A stretch of DNA of 64,000 nt from Chlorops oryzae (Eukaryota; Arthropoda; Insecta; Diptera; Chloropidae), in NCBI GenBank assembly GCA_020466095.1, contig CM035806.1, forward strand, positions 68,077,602 through 68,141,601, read 5' to 3'. Below, piece by piece: positions 10,384-18,560 of the stretch. The translations under genes and the position numbers were made by a program. Each line of letters starts with the position of its first letter. Position 1 is the stretch's first letter. The notes beneath the pieces were generated by a model that did no database searches, had not been told where the DNA came from, and was given only the letters and a program-made list of their open reading frames with translations.

Positions 10384-10518
10384 GTATATATAACTTTATT
10401 TTTAAAAATTTAAGTGAAATCATGTGATAGAAAGGTCGTTGGAATACAAGTTATATGTGATGAAATAATAGGTGATGTAACGATATGAATTGTAATAGTA
10501 AAATAATTTGCTTATAAA

Positions 10519-10532
10519 TAATAATAATAATG

Positions 10533-10567
<35 letters not shown>
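10519..10567. repeat. AAT microsatellite, target of BEL element 2
   Basis: About 16 AAT/AAT-like units lie directly left of the BEL-2 LTR, with more AAT units directly right of the other LTR (24848-24860). The 5-bp ATAAT at 10563-10567 and 24848-24852 fits a BEL target duplication inside the microsatellite. Confidence 0.8.
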
Positions 10568-11144
10568 TGTTAATGTGAGGGGCAAGCAAATAAGGGCACG
10601 TACCTGGTCTCTCAGCGGAAGATGGAGGGGGAGAGCTGCTGTTCTTGGTTTCACGGCGATTACGCGACGCGGTATTTGAGCTTGTTGGAAATTAAACGCC
10701 TTCCTGGCGATGGTGCGAAATTCGGTGGTTTTAATATAATAAAACAAAAAAAACTTTGCCTTCTTGGCGACTTAGATATATAAAGGATTTTTTTTAATTT
10801 TTTTTTATTTTTATTTTTTTTATTTGAATTCACTTTTGTTCTGGGTTAAAATATATATTTTTCCTTTTGATTTGAGTTCACGTTTGATTTGAATTTGATT
10901 TCACGTTAGATTCGATTTTTTTCTTTTGTTTTTTTTTTCTCAATTTTATTTGGATTTTGTTTTTAATCGTGGTTTTTCTTCGAGTGCGCGGTTAACTGCT
11001 ATCGCCGACGATATTGGTTCGAGTGAGTCGATTGAACGGCCAGAAGTCGCTCGAACTCGAACTTCGAAAAAAAAAGAAAAGGAGTAGATTAGTTCGCCGC
11101 GCTTTAAAGGGTCGGCTGCGGAGCTGCGACGGCGAACACGAACA
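10568..11144 (-). repeat. 3' LTR of BEL element 2 (uninterrupted copy)
   Basis: 577 bp with TGTT/AACA ends. It contains T-rich runs at 10786-10945 and a GC-rich end with CGACGGCGAACACGAACA. It is also the empty-site version of the DINE insertion found in the other LTR. Just outside it on the minus strand is the purine-rich AAGGCGGGCAG. Confidence 0.85.
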
Positions 11145-11182
11145 TACTGCCCGCCTTGCGCTACGCAACCGTAGTTCCCTGC

Positions 11183-11962
11183 TTACCTTTCCCTCTGCAG
11201 CAAGAACTCCTGGATCTCTCGCAGCGCCTCCCGCGCCCTCTCGCGATCGATGGCCCTTATCGGATATCCGGCGTGACTTCCACTCGATGTTGAAAGCGTC
11301 GAGGGCGAACGGCGGAAGGGAGAAAGGGCGAAGCGGGCTCGAGGTCTCTGCCGAGACAACGCCCCGCGAGCAGCTCCCCTGGTGAGGTGGCGATGACGCT
11401 CGAGCCCCGGCCCTGCACGACAGGAGGATGGTGACGGGCGATGGCGGTCTGAGCTCGGTGCTTGCTGTCGGGGAAGTGAGGCTGGCCGGCGTGGATGATT
11501 GCGCGAACGACGGCGTCGCTGTCCCCCTCGTTGAGCTCCGGCGGGCGATCGGCGGCGGGGGCTCTCCGGGCTGCGCTCTCGAGAACGGCGGCGTGCGGGG
11601 TGGGAGCGACGTCGGTAATGGCGCCGAGCAGATCGTGCCACATACGCATTGGGCTCTCGGGCCTCCTTAGGCTGCGACGGACCGGAGTCATCGGGCGATA
11701 CGGACCGGGCCTGTTGGTGGATGAGGGTGTGATGGCGCTCCCCACAGGCCTTGCAATTCTGTCGCACCGGACACTCTCTTCTCAGATGGCGCGATGACAG
11801 GCATGAGAAGCAGCATTTATTTTGCTGGACTGCGAGCAGACGCTTTGCCGTGGTCCATCGCCGAAAGTGCTGACAGCGGGCGAGCCCGTGATTGCGGCCA
11901 CATACCACGCACTGCCGTCGGTGCTCGATGATGTATGTCTGAAACGAATAAGAGATCTTCAT
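11183..11962 (-). CDS. BEL-2 third ORF: triple zinc-knuckle, Arg/Pro-rich protein downstream of pol
   Basis: 259 codons from an ATG at 11962; the frame is open a further 8 codons upstream. Residues ~15-75 carry three BEL-Gag-type knuckles (CVVCGRNHGLARC, CFSCLSSRHLRREC, CKACGERHHTLIH) followed by a ~150-residue Arg/Ser/Pro-rich tail. It begins about 70 nt after the pol stop at 12032 and ends 38 nt before the 3' LTR, the position of env in retroviruses, yet it has no signal peptide or membrane span. A pyrimidine-rich run ending TTTCAG (minus strand, AG at 11940-11939) just before the knuckles looks like a 3' splice site, so a spliced subgenomic mRNA is possible. A second open frame (11257-11745) covers the GC-rich tail, so the downstream reading frame is uncertain. 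It is possibly a duplicated Gag nucleocapsid; function unknown. Confidence 0.6.
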   Translation of the reverse strand: MKISYSFQTYIIEHRRQCVVCGRNHGLARCQHFRRWTTAKRLLAVQQNKCCFSCLSSRHLRRECPVRQNCKACGERHHTLIHQQARSVSPDDSGPSQPKEAREPNAYVARSARRHYRRRSHPARRRSRERSPESPRRRSPAGAQRGGQRRRRSRNHPRRPASLPRQQAPSSDRHRPSPSSCRAGPGLERHRHLTRGAARGALSRQRPRARFALSPFRRSPSTLSTSSGSHAGYPIRAIDRERAREALREIQEFLLQRER

Positions 11963-12031
11963 GAGCGGACAGATCGTGATATACAAAGAGAGGGGGAGGA
12001 GGGGGTGTTGCGATTGGATGACGAATATTAG

Positions 12032-12260
12032 TCATAAAGCTTCGGAAAGGTCTACAGGAAGCAGGCAGAGTTTCGTGATAGGTCTTGTGACGACGCCGAA
12101 CTGTGTCTTGACCTCGACGATGCGCACGAGGCCATCATCTCCAGGATGCACTTGAATGACTCTCCCTTTTCTCCATTCAAACGGGGGCAATTGAGCGTCC
12201 ATGACGACGACAAAATCGTCGACCTTCATATTCGGTTGTGGTACCCTCCATTTATCCCTT
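12032..12260 (-). pseudogene. BEL-2 integrase C-terminal fragment
   Basis: This encodes the DUF5641-like tail of BEL integrase (MKVDDFVVVMDAQLPP, then WRKGRVIQVHPGDDG, then RPITKLCLLP). It is the missing end of the ORF at 17114-18544, separated from it by the 4.9-kb insertion 12269-17123. Removing that insert with one copy of the 8-bp duplication puts both parts in the same frame. The stop at 12032 is the natural end of pol. Confidence 0.85.
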
Positions 12261-12624
12261 TTGTGGAGTAGGCCATAGCATCAAATGTGTTTGAAATTCA
12301 AACGAATTTACTTTTCTAAACACACTCTGCTTAATCCTAAATACAAGCGAAGAGCAAAGCCAGTAGATGCAAACGCATAACGAAAACAAATCCAAAATCA
12401 GTTCTGCTTTGCTCTGAGAGGAATTTGTATTTATTCGCATTTGTGCAAAGCAAAGAGAGCAAACTAAATTTCGTGAGAAGTAAAGCCGGCAAGAAACGGG
12501 AAGAGTATTTTTTTCAATTCAATTCAATTCATTTATTTCAGTCTATGAACATATATAATATATTCTTACAGACTAATGATAATAAAAATTTAAATAAAAT
12601 AATTAAATCTACAGATAAGGAATT

Positions 12625-12936
12625 TTACAAAATGCTTAAGAGTAATTCTTTAAGACGATATTTGGTAAATGTAAAGTCAACATTAGTACCGATTGGGAGC
12701 GAGTTTAGAAGCATTAAAGTTCTATAAATAGGAGCCAGCGATGAATAGTTCGTGCGTCTGACATCTAAGTAAAAAGTATCAACACGTCTAAGAGCTCTAA
12801 AAGGGACGTTGAAATTAATAAGCTCTAAAAGAGCAGGACAATCAAGTCTGGTACTAATAATATCAGCAACAAAAAGCGCTGAGAGTACTTTTCGTCTAGA
12901 TTCTAGCGATTTTAGCCCAATAAGCATGCAACGCAC
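12625..12936 (-). pseudogene. CR1 ORF2 C-terminal part, out of frame
   Basis: This carries the usual C-terminal tail of CR1/Jockey-type ORF2 (CMLIGLKSLESRRK, then FYLDVRRTNYSS). A single-base frame change near 13061-13066, right after FVRSKLE, displaces the main ORF2 frame. The native residues continue in another frame into this segment. Confidence 0.8.
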
Positions 12937-15626
12937 ATTATATGCTGCCAGTTGATTTTCAAAATGCAGAGAACGTAACGCAAAACGGGTAAACGCTTTC
13001 TGGATACGCTCAACTCGTAAGATCTGATAATTGTAATATGGATTCCAAATAATAGACGCATCTCCAATTTCGAACGCACAAACGCAGTGAAGAGAGCTTT
13101 ATAAGTGTATGGATCTGAGAAATTTAGGCTATTTCTTCGGATAAATGCAAGCATGACATACGCTTTTGGAATAATGTAATTCAAATGTTTATTGAATGTG
13201 AATTTGGATTCAAAAATAACACCTAAATCCTTAACAAAATCAATTTTTTTGAGAGAAGATTCATTGAGTTGATAGGAGGAAACAATAGGTCTATGGGATT
13301 TAGTATACGTTACGGCAACGCATTTATTGAAATTTAAAAAAAGCTTATTGTTTTTGCACCAACTATTTAGTGCATTTAAATCTGATTCAAGAATTAAGGA
13401 GTCATTAAAAGATCTGATTTTAAGATATATTTTTAAGTCGTCTGCAAAAAGCAAACATCGAGAGCCTCGGATGACGCTTGTAATATCATTAATATAAATA
13501 ATGAAAAGAAGAGGTCCAAGAATACTTCCTTGAGGCACACCAGAGGTAGCTATAAAAGAGTATGATTGGACATCTTCTAGGCGGACACATGATACTCTAT
13601 TTGTAAGATAAGATTTAATCCAATTTATAAATTTTGAATGAAACCCTAAGCATTGTAGTTTATTTATTAGTATCGAATGGGAAATTTTATCAAACGCCTT
13701 CGAAAAGTCAGTATAAACGGTATCCACTTGAAGGCCTTCATTGAAAGCTGAGATGCAATATTCCGAAAAGACAGCAAGATTACTTACAGTAGATCTACCC
13801 ACTACAAAGCCATGCTGAAATGGCGAAATAATGGTTTTCATGGCAAAATAAATTTTACCTTTAACAATTGACTCAAATAGTTTACTTGAAGTTGAAAGCT
13901 TCGAGATCGGTCTGTAATTTTCTACATTATTTTTATTGCCCGATTTAAAAATAGGGCTAATAAAAGCTTTTTTCCAATCAGAAATGAAGTCGGCAGTATA
14001 CAATGATTTATTGAAAATTATAGTCAAAGGAACAGATAAGCTTAAAGCACACATCTTAAAGAGGTTCGCGGAAAGACAATCGTTATCAATTTTTACGGAG
14101 TTTTTTAAATTAATCATGGCCGATATAACCTCAGCCAAAGATAAATTTAATACACCAAAATTAACATTTGCCATATTATCAAGATTATCTTGAGAAACAT
14201 CATGATACGATTCAAAATTTGATTTAAAATAATTCGCGAATAAGTTAGCTGATTCCAAGGGAGAAGTAGCAGTAACTTCATTAAGGTACACTAAATTTGG
14301 GATATTGGAGGTCTGTTTTTTAGAATTGACAAAACGCCAAAACTCTTTTGGATTCGATTTAATGCTGGATTCAAACTTAGAAATATATCTTTTGAACAGA
14401 AACTTGTCGAGAAAATTAGATTCACGCATGTAATGCTTGTATTTATTTAAGAAGAGCAAATTACCAGAAGTGATATGCTTCTTATAAAATTTGTTTCTCA
14501 AATTTTTAAGCCTTTTTAGACCGGGCGTAGCCCAAGGAGTTTTGTAGTTTGAGCGTCTAATGAGCGGAGAACACTCTTTAAAAAGGTATACAACTATAGA
14601 CTTAAATCGAGAAAAGGAGAATTCCGTACTTGAAAACTCTAACTCACGTTCCCAATCTATACTATTGATTTTAGAACTTAAAAGAGAGAAATTACAACTT
14701 TTAAAGTCAAAACTACGCGTATTATCATTGACATGAGTAATAGGTATAAATTCATAAAATTTGATACAAATTTCCAATGGATTATGATGCATGCTAGCTG
14801 CACAAATGGGGAAAGCTGATTCAATTATGGAGCTAGTAATATTACTATTTGTGTAGATCAAATCAAGTAACCGATTTAGTTTGTTAAAAACACTATTAAT
14901 TTGAAAGAGCTCAGAATTTGAAAAACCATCTATTAAATATGATTCAATATTACTGGTTACATTAGACGGAATAAGACCATTACAATCCACAGAAAAATTC
15001 CAATCTAACCTATTTAGATTGAAATCACCTAATACACAAATATAATTATTATTTGTTGCAATTTCATTTACGTTATCAACATGCGCTTTATACAATTCTA
15101 AACCGGAATTAGGAGGAATGTAAGATGCACAAACGAAAATAGTACCAAAACTACCGCGAATTGCAACACAAAGCTGATCCAAAAGAGAATCATTATTTTG
15201 TAATGCAACTTGATAAGAAAAAAATGTTCGTCTGACTGCAATGAGAACACCTCCTGCCCTATTGCAACCAGTTTTAAATGAGTCACGATCTTTGCGATAT
15301 ACTTGGAACATATTTAAACAAAAAAACTCTCCATCAAAGAAATCAGCATTTAGCCACGATTCAGTTATAACGATAATATCGAAATCAAGATTCATTGTTA
15401 AATTATAAAAAATATTAGATTTGGTTCGCATTCCAGCAACATTCTGATAGTAAATCTTAAGTTCATTGCTATAAACGTCAACACCACCTTCCCTACTGGG
15501 AATATTATTTGAGAGAGAGACCATGTTATTTGGAGTATTTATGATATTTAGCGCTACGTAAGTACTTCTTCGTTGTCTTGCTTTCGGAAAAAACGAAAAG
15601 CACGTACTCTTACACCAGCAGGCCAT
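12912..15626 (-). CDS. CR1-type LINE ORF2: endonuclease and reverse transcriptase
   Basis: 904 codons from an ATG at 15626 that overlaps the end of ORF1. The N-terminal third is an apurinic-type endonuclease (YYQNVAGMRTK, ITESWLN, GGVLIAV, GDFNLNRLDW, DLIYTN, MHHNPLE). The middle is a reverse transcriptase (NYRPIS, YTDFSKAFDKISH, SGVPQGSILGPLLFIIYIND, LLFADD as the catalytic box). The enzyme nicks target DNA and primes cDNA synthesis there. The last ~40 residues of this frame are spurious because of the frame change near 13061-13066, so the copy is mildly defective. Confidence 0.88.
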   Translation of the reverse strand: MACWCKSTCFSFFPKARQRRSTYVALNIINTPNNMVSLSNNIPSREGGVDVYSNELKIYYQNVAGMRTKSNIFYNLTMNLDFDIIVITESWLNADFFDGEFFCLNMFQVYRKDRDSFKTGCNRAGGVLIAVRRTFFSYQVALQNNDSLLDQLCVAIRGSFGTIFVCASYIPPNSGLELYKAHVDNVNEIATNNNYICVLGDFNLNRLDWNFSVDCNGLIPSNVTSNIESYLIDGFSNSELFQINSVFNKLNRLLDLIYTNSNITSSIIESAFPICAASMHHNPLEICIKFYEFIPITHVNDNTRSFDFKSCNFSLLSSKINSIDWERELEFSSTEFSFSRFKSIVVYLFKECSPLIRRSNYKTPWATPGLKRLKNLRNKFYKKHITSGNLLFLNKYKHYMRESNFLDKFLFKRYISKFESSIKSNPKEFWRFVNSKKQTSNIPNLVYLNEVTATSPLESANLFANYFKSNFESYHDVSQDNLDNMANVNFGVLNLSLAEVISAMINLKNSVKIDNDCLSANLFKMCALSLSVPLTIIFNKSLYTADFISDWKKAFISPIFKSGNKNNVENYRPISKLSTSSKLFESIVKGKIYFAMKTIISPFQHGFVVGRSTVSNLAVFSEYCISAFNEGLQVDTVYTDFSKAFDKISHSILINKLQCLGFHSKFINWIKSYLTNRVSCVRLEDVQSYSFIATSGVPQGSILGPLLFIIYINDITSVIRGSRCLLFADDLKIYLKIRSFNDSLILESDLNALNSWCKNNKLFLNFNKCVAVTYTKSHRPIVSSYQLNESSLKKIDFVKDLGVIFESKFTFNKHLNYIIPKAYVMLAFIRRNSLNFSDPYTYKALFTAFVRSKLEMRLLFGIHITIIRSYELSVSRKRLPVLRYVLCILKINWQHIMCVACLLG

Positions 15627-16672
15627 AAAGATGAGTCTAAGAGTTTTGTATAGAGAGCATCAGAAACTCCAAGCTTAAAATTTACTCTCTTAAGAGCATC
15701 ATTTGGAGTGTCTTTTTTAACTAATTTATAGCAGGAAAAGCTTTCTTCTTTCATTCCTGTTTGCTTAGATACATAGGTGACTATATTTTCCGCAGTAACA
15801 GAAGGTAGGAACGATGCTAAGTAGAGCCACTTTTTACGAGCAGAGACACCAAGTTCAGAGCTCGTATTAGAGCCGACAACAACAACATTTCTATTTCTTT
15901 TTCTGTTGATAATTCGGCACTGAGAAATTGGTTCATCTTCTTGATTGTTATCAGCAATAACATTTTCGGTATAGGCGGTAGAAGGAGAGAGCGCATTGTA
16001 GCTTGCAATAGCTACACTTTCAGAAATTAATTCAGAGTTAGCCGATGGAATTGATATCGTTACTGGGCTCGCAGCAGCAGCAGCAGCATTCTTATCAGAA
16101 TTCTTATCAGCAGGTGTAGAACTCGTTGCATTAATTAGCCGGTTAGTTTTCACTGTGGATGCTGAAGTGGAATTTGAGAGAGCAGCCGATCCGATGCTTG
16201 GCCGACGGCCCTCAACAGTTTTTGAGCTTACATTAGATGACGAAGATGGAAGCAGTTTCGTTTTCACGAAGCGCCCGGGTTCAACACTCTTTGCTTTGGA
16301 ACGTGTCACGATCATATTGTTATTGTTTTGCTTATTTAACACAGCAGACGAGCGCGGTGAACTTATATTCGATGCTGCCGAAGAAAGCATCGTTTTTGAT
16401 TTCACTGCAGAGACATTTTTTAGCGAAAGTTTTTCAAATAATTGTGAACATTTTTCATTTAGATTTTGTAGCTCCATAGCTAGTTTTGAAACAGATGTTG
16501 TTAAGTCATTATTTAGACAATTATTACAAATGAATGCAATGTTATGGCAATTTTTAAGAAGAACAGGAATCGTTTCTTTTATTCCAACACACGAACTGTG
16601 ATAAGCCGAATTGCAGCTATTGCACCTCAGATCACATTCGTTACGTTGACAATCAAAGCACATCAAATACAT
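15554..16672 (-). CDS. CR1-type LINE ORF1 with PHD finger
   Basis: 372 codons from the ATG at 16672. The C4HC3 PHD-type finger is at residues 5-52 (C5/C8, C17/C20, H25/C28, C49/C52). It is followed by a short helical segment, a long Ser/Asn/Ala-rich linker with an Ala run, and a compact C-terminal domain (KKWLYLASFLPSVTAENIV to AGVRVRAFRFFRKQ) typical of CR1-group ORF1 RNA-binding proteins. It most likely packages LINE RNA. Its last 73 nt overlap ORF2 in the -1 frame. The frame is intact. Confidence 0.82.
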   Translation of the reverse strand: MYLMCFDCQRNECDLRCNSCNSAYHSSCVGIKETIPVLLKNCHNIAFICNNCLNNDLTTSVSKLAMELQNLNEKCSQLFEKLSLKNVSAVKSKTMLSSAASNISSPRSSAVLNKQNNNNMIVTRSKAKSVEPGRFVKTKLLPSSSSNVSSKTVEGRRPSIGSAALSNSTSASTVKTNRLINATSSTPADKNSDKNAAAAAASPVTISIPSANSELISESVAIASYNALSPSTAYTENVIADNNQEDEPISQCRIINRKRNRNVVVVGSNTSSELGVSARKKWLYLASFLPSVTAENIVTYVSKQTGMKEESFSCYKLVKKDTPNDALKRVNFKLGVSDALYTKLLDSSLWPAGVRVRAFRFFRKQDNEEVLT

Positions 16673-17113
16673 AGCGCTACCGTTCACGATAAGAGTCAGA
16701 AATGAACTGGCTTTATCAAATCGTTTGTAACGTTTGTTATTTTCAAAGCGTTAGCATAGCTTTATATAGCTTTATATAACTATATATAGCTTTATATAAC
16801 TATAAATAGCTATATATGTAGCTATTAATAGCTACATATGTGGCTACGAACAGCTATGAATAGAAACAAATTCAACAAATTATAAGCAAACTGCTCAAAC
16901 ACCAACAGCAATAAATGCGAGAGTTTGTATTTACTCTGTCTTATTCTCTCAGCTATTTAACTTTGTTTGTGTTATACCGATCTCATGCCGGAGTTTATTG
17001 GATTTGTTTTGCGTTTCCATTTGCTTTGTTTTGTGTTTGTGAGAGGAAACGGAATAAAGCAAATTGTCGAAAAAAGAGAGGGTAATTTGAAGAGTTTGTA
17101 ATAGGTATTTATG

Positions 17114-18544
17114 CTACGGCCTATTGTGGAGGCTCAAGAGATATTCTGACTTCCAACGTTGGGCGAAGCGATGATGAAGAATTTTCACCTTTTCCCATCT
17201 CGTAGTGAGCGGCAAGTCTGCTTGAGGTTCTTCGGGCCAGGCGGTGAGAGGGGCTCCTCGAAGGAAGTGACCGGGCGTCAATGCCAGCAGATCTGAAGGA
17301 TCGTCGGACATCGGAGTGAGGGGACGCGAATTTAACACCCCCTCTATGCGGGCCAGCAGGGTGGCGAATTCCTCGAACGAGAACTTATGTGGTCCGGCAA
17401 CTTTCACAAAATGAAGCTTGAAGCTCTTGACCGCCGCTTCCCATAGTCCACCCATGTGAGGCGCGTGGGGCGGGATCATATGCCATTCGAAGCCGTGCAG
17501 TGAATATTTCTGTTGAAGGTCGTCAGCAGCGTTCGAAAGAAAACTTGCGAATTCAATATCCAGAGCGTTTTTAGCACCAATGAAATTTTGACCGTTGTCG
17601 AAAAAAACCCGTTTTGGCAGGCCTCGCCGTCCGACGAATCGATCGAACGCGGCTCGGAAAGACATCGTGGACAACTCCGAACATAATTCGAGGTGCACCG
17701 CCTTGGTGGCGAAACACACGAAAACACTGACATAACCTTTTAGATATGGTGCGGTCCGAAGAGTAGAGATCTTGATGTCGAATGGTCCGGCGAAATCGAC
17801 GCCGGTATGCGTAAATGGTAGCGACAACGTCGATCTCTCAGCTGGTAGTGCGGCCATCATCTGGGTTTTTAATCGTTGCTTATGGATCGTGCACGTATGA
17901 CACCGGGTGAAACAGCTCTTAATTTTCCGTTTCAAACGTGCGATGTAGAAGTTTTGTCGAACCATGCGAAACATGAGTTGCGCACCGCCGTGCAGGAGTG
18001 TTTTGTGGACGAAATCCAGATAAAGGCGGCAGAACGTTGACGCAGCCGGTATTATGATCGGATATCTCTCATCGGGCGTAAGATCTGCATGTATCAATCG
18101 GCCATTGATGCGCAAAAGTCCATCGTCATCGAGCATGGGGTTCAAGGGTAACAGTTCGCTCTTTTTCCCGAGAGGCTTTCCCTCGCTCAGGTCCTGATAT
18201 TCGAGTGGATAGTGAAATGTTTGCGAAAACAAAATTAGACGATTTCTCGCAACCGTCAGCTCGTCTTGTGAAAGTATGAGTGTGGTCGGCTTCGGCGCGA
18301 GCTCTCTTCGCGCTTGCTTGTAAAATCGCAGTACAAATCCGACTACTTTCAAAGCTCGGTCGTAAGATGAGAAACTGGCTAGGAGATCCTCAGTCTCGGT
18401 GATCGTAGTGAAGGCGATCGTTTTTCGTTCTTCGATAATGGGGGCTGGTGGCGACTCAATTCGGGGCCATTTTGCGGGTGGCTCCACAAGCCACGGCGGT
18501 CCATGCCACCAGAGCATATTCTCATGTAGATCCTGCGCTAGCAT
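17114..18544 (-). CDS. BEL-2 integrase core, truncated by insertion
   Basis: The open frame of 476 residues carries the pre-integrase linker, a His/Cys domain (LLHGGAQLMFRMVRQNF, CHTCTIHKQRLK) and the DDE core (Asp in HTGVDFAGP, Asp in VFFDNGQNF, Glu in GGLWEAAVKS). A C-terminal linker follows, ending at a stop created inside the inserted TIR element. The genuine tail lies at 12032-12260. The ATG at 18544 is internal: the frame is open upstream to about 18670 and encodes the end of RNase H (KTYVANR and an NPAELG-like motif), so Pol was once continuous with 18561-22076. Confidence 0.87.
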   Translation of the reverse strand: MLAQDLHENMLWWHGPPWLVEPPAKWPRIESPPAPIIEERKTIAFTTITETEDLLASFSSYDRALKVVGFVLRFYKQARRELAPKPTTLILSQDELTVARNRLILFSQTFHYPLEYQDLSEGKPLGKKSELLPLNPMLDDDGLLRINGRLIHADLTPDERYPIIIPAASTFCRLYLDFVHKTLLHGGAQLMFRMVRQNFYIARLKRKIKSCFTRCHTCTIHKQRLKTQMMAALPAERSTLSLPFTHTGVDFAGPFDIKISTLRTAPYLKGYVSVFVCFATKAVHLELCSELSTMSFRAAFDRFVGRRGLPKRVFFDNGQNFIGAKNALDIEFASFLSNAADDLQQKYSLHGFEWHMIPPHAPHMGGLWEAAVKSFKLHFVKVAGPHKFSFEEFATLLARIEGVLNSRPLTPMSDDPSDLLALTPGHFLRGAPLTAWPEEPQADLPLTTRWEKVKILHHRFAQRWKSEYLLSLHNRP

Positions 18545-18560
18545 CCCGCGCGTTCCCAGT

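Larger units (their letters stand above)
12508..16735 (-). mobile_element. CR1-type LINE, near full length
   Basis: The minus-strand order is ORF1 with a PHD finger (15554-16672), then an overlapping ORF2 with endonuclease and reverse transcriptase (12912-15626, continuing to 12625 in a shifted frame), then a short 3' UTR. The element ends in three GAATT units and an A run (plus strand 12508-12530). A PHD in ORF1 and a short tandem tail instead of a plain poly-A are CR1-group traits. The 5' boundary is approximate. The element lies wholly inside the TIR element 12269-17123. Confidence 0.8.
12269..17123. mobile_element. Terminal-inverted-repeat DNA element (8-bp TSD, hAT-like) holding a CR1 LINE
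   Basis: The left end TAGGCCATAGCAT and right end (reverse complement TAGGCCGTAGCAT) match at 12 of 13 positions. Perfect 8-bp duplications TTGTGGAG flank it (12261-12268 and 17124-17131). Without the LINE the element is only about 0.6 kb, with A-rich subterminal arms sharing phrases such as ACAAATCCAA. An 8-bp duplication fits hAT (also P and Merlin), and there is no transposase. It lies in the BEL-2 integrase gene. Confidence 0.8.

Noticed and set aside
10451..10747. Isoleucine-run open frame
   Set aside because: Translation of the AAT microsatellite joined to LTR sequence.
11014..11797. GC-rich plus-strand open frames suggesting a host gene or CpG island
   Set aside because: They mirror the GC-rich third ORF of BEL-2 on the minus strand and end at the LTR.
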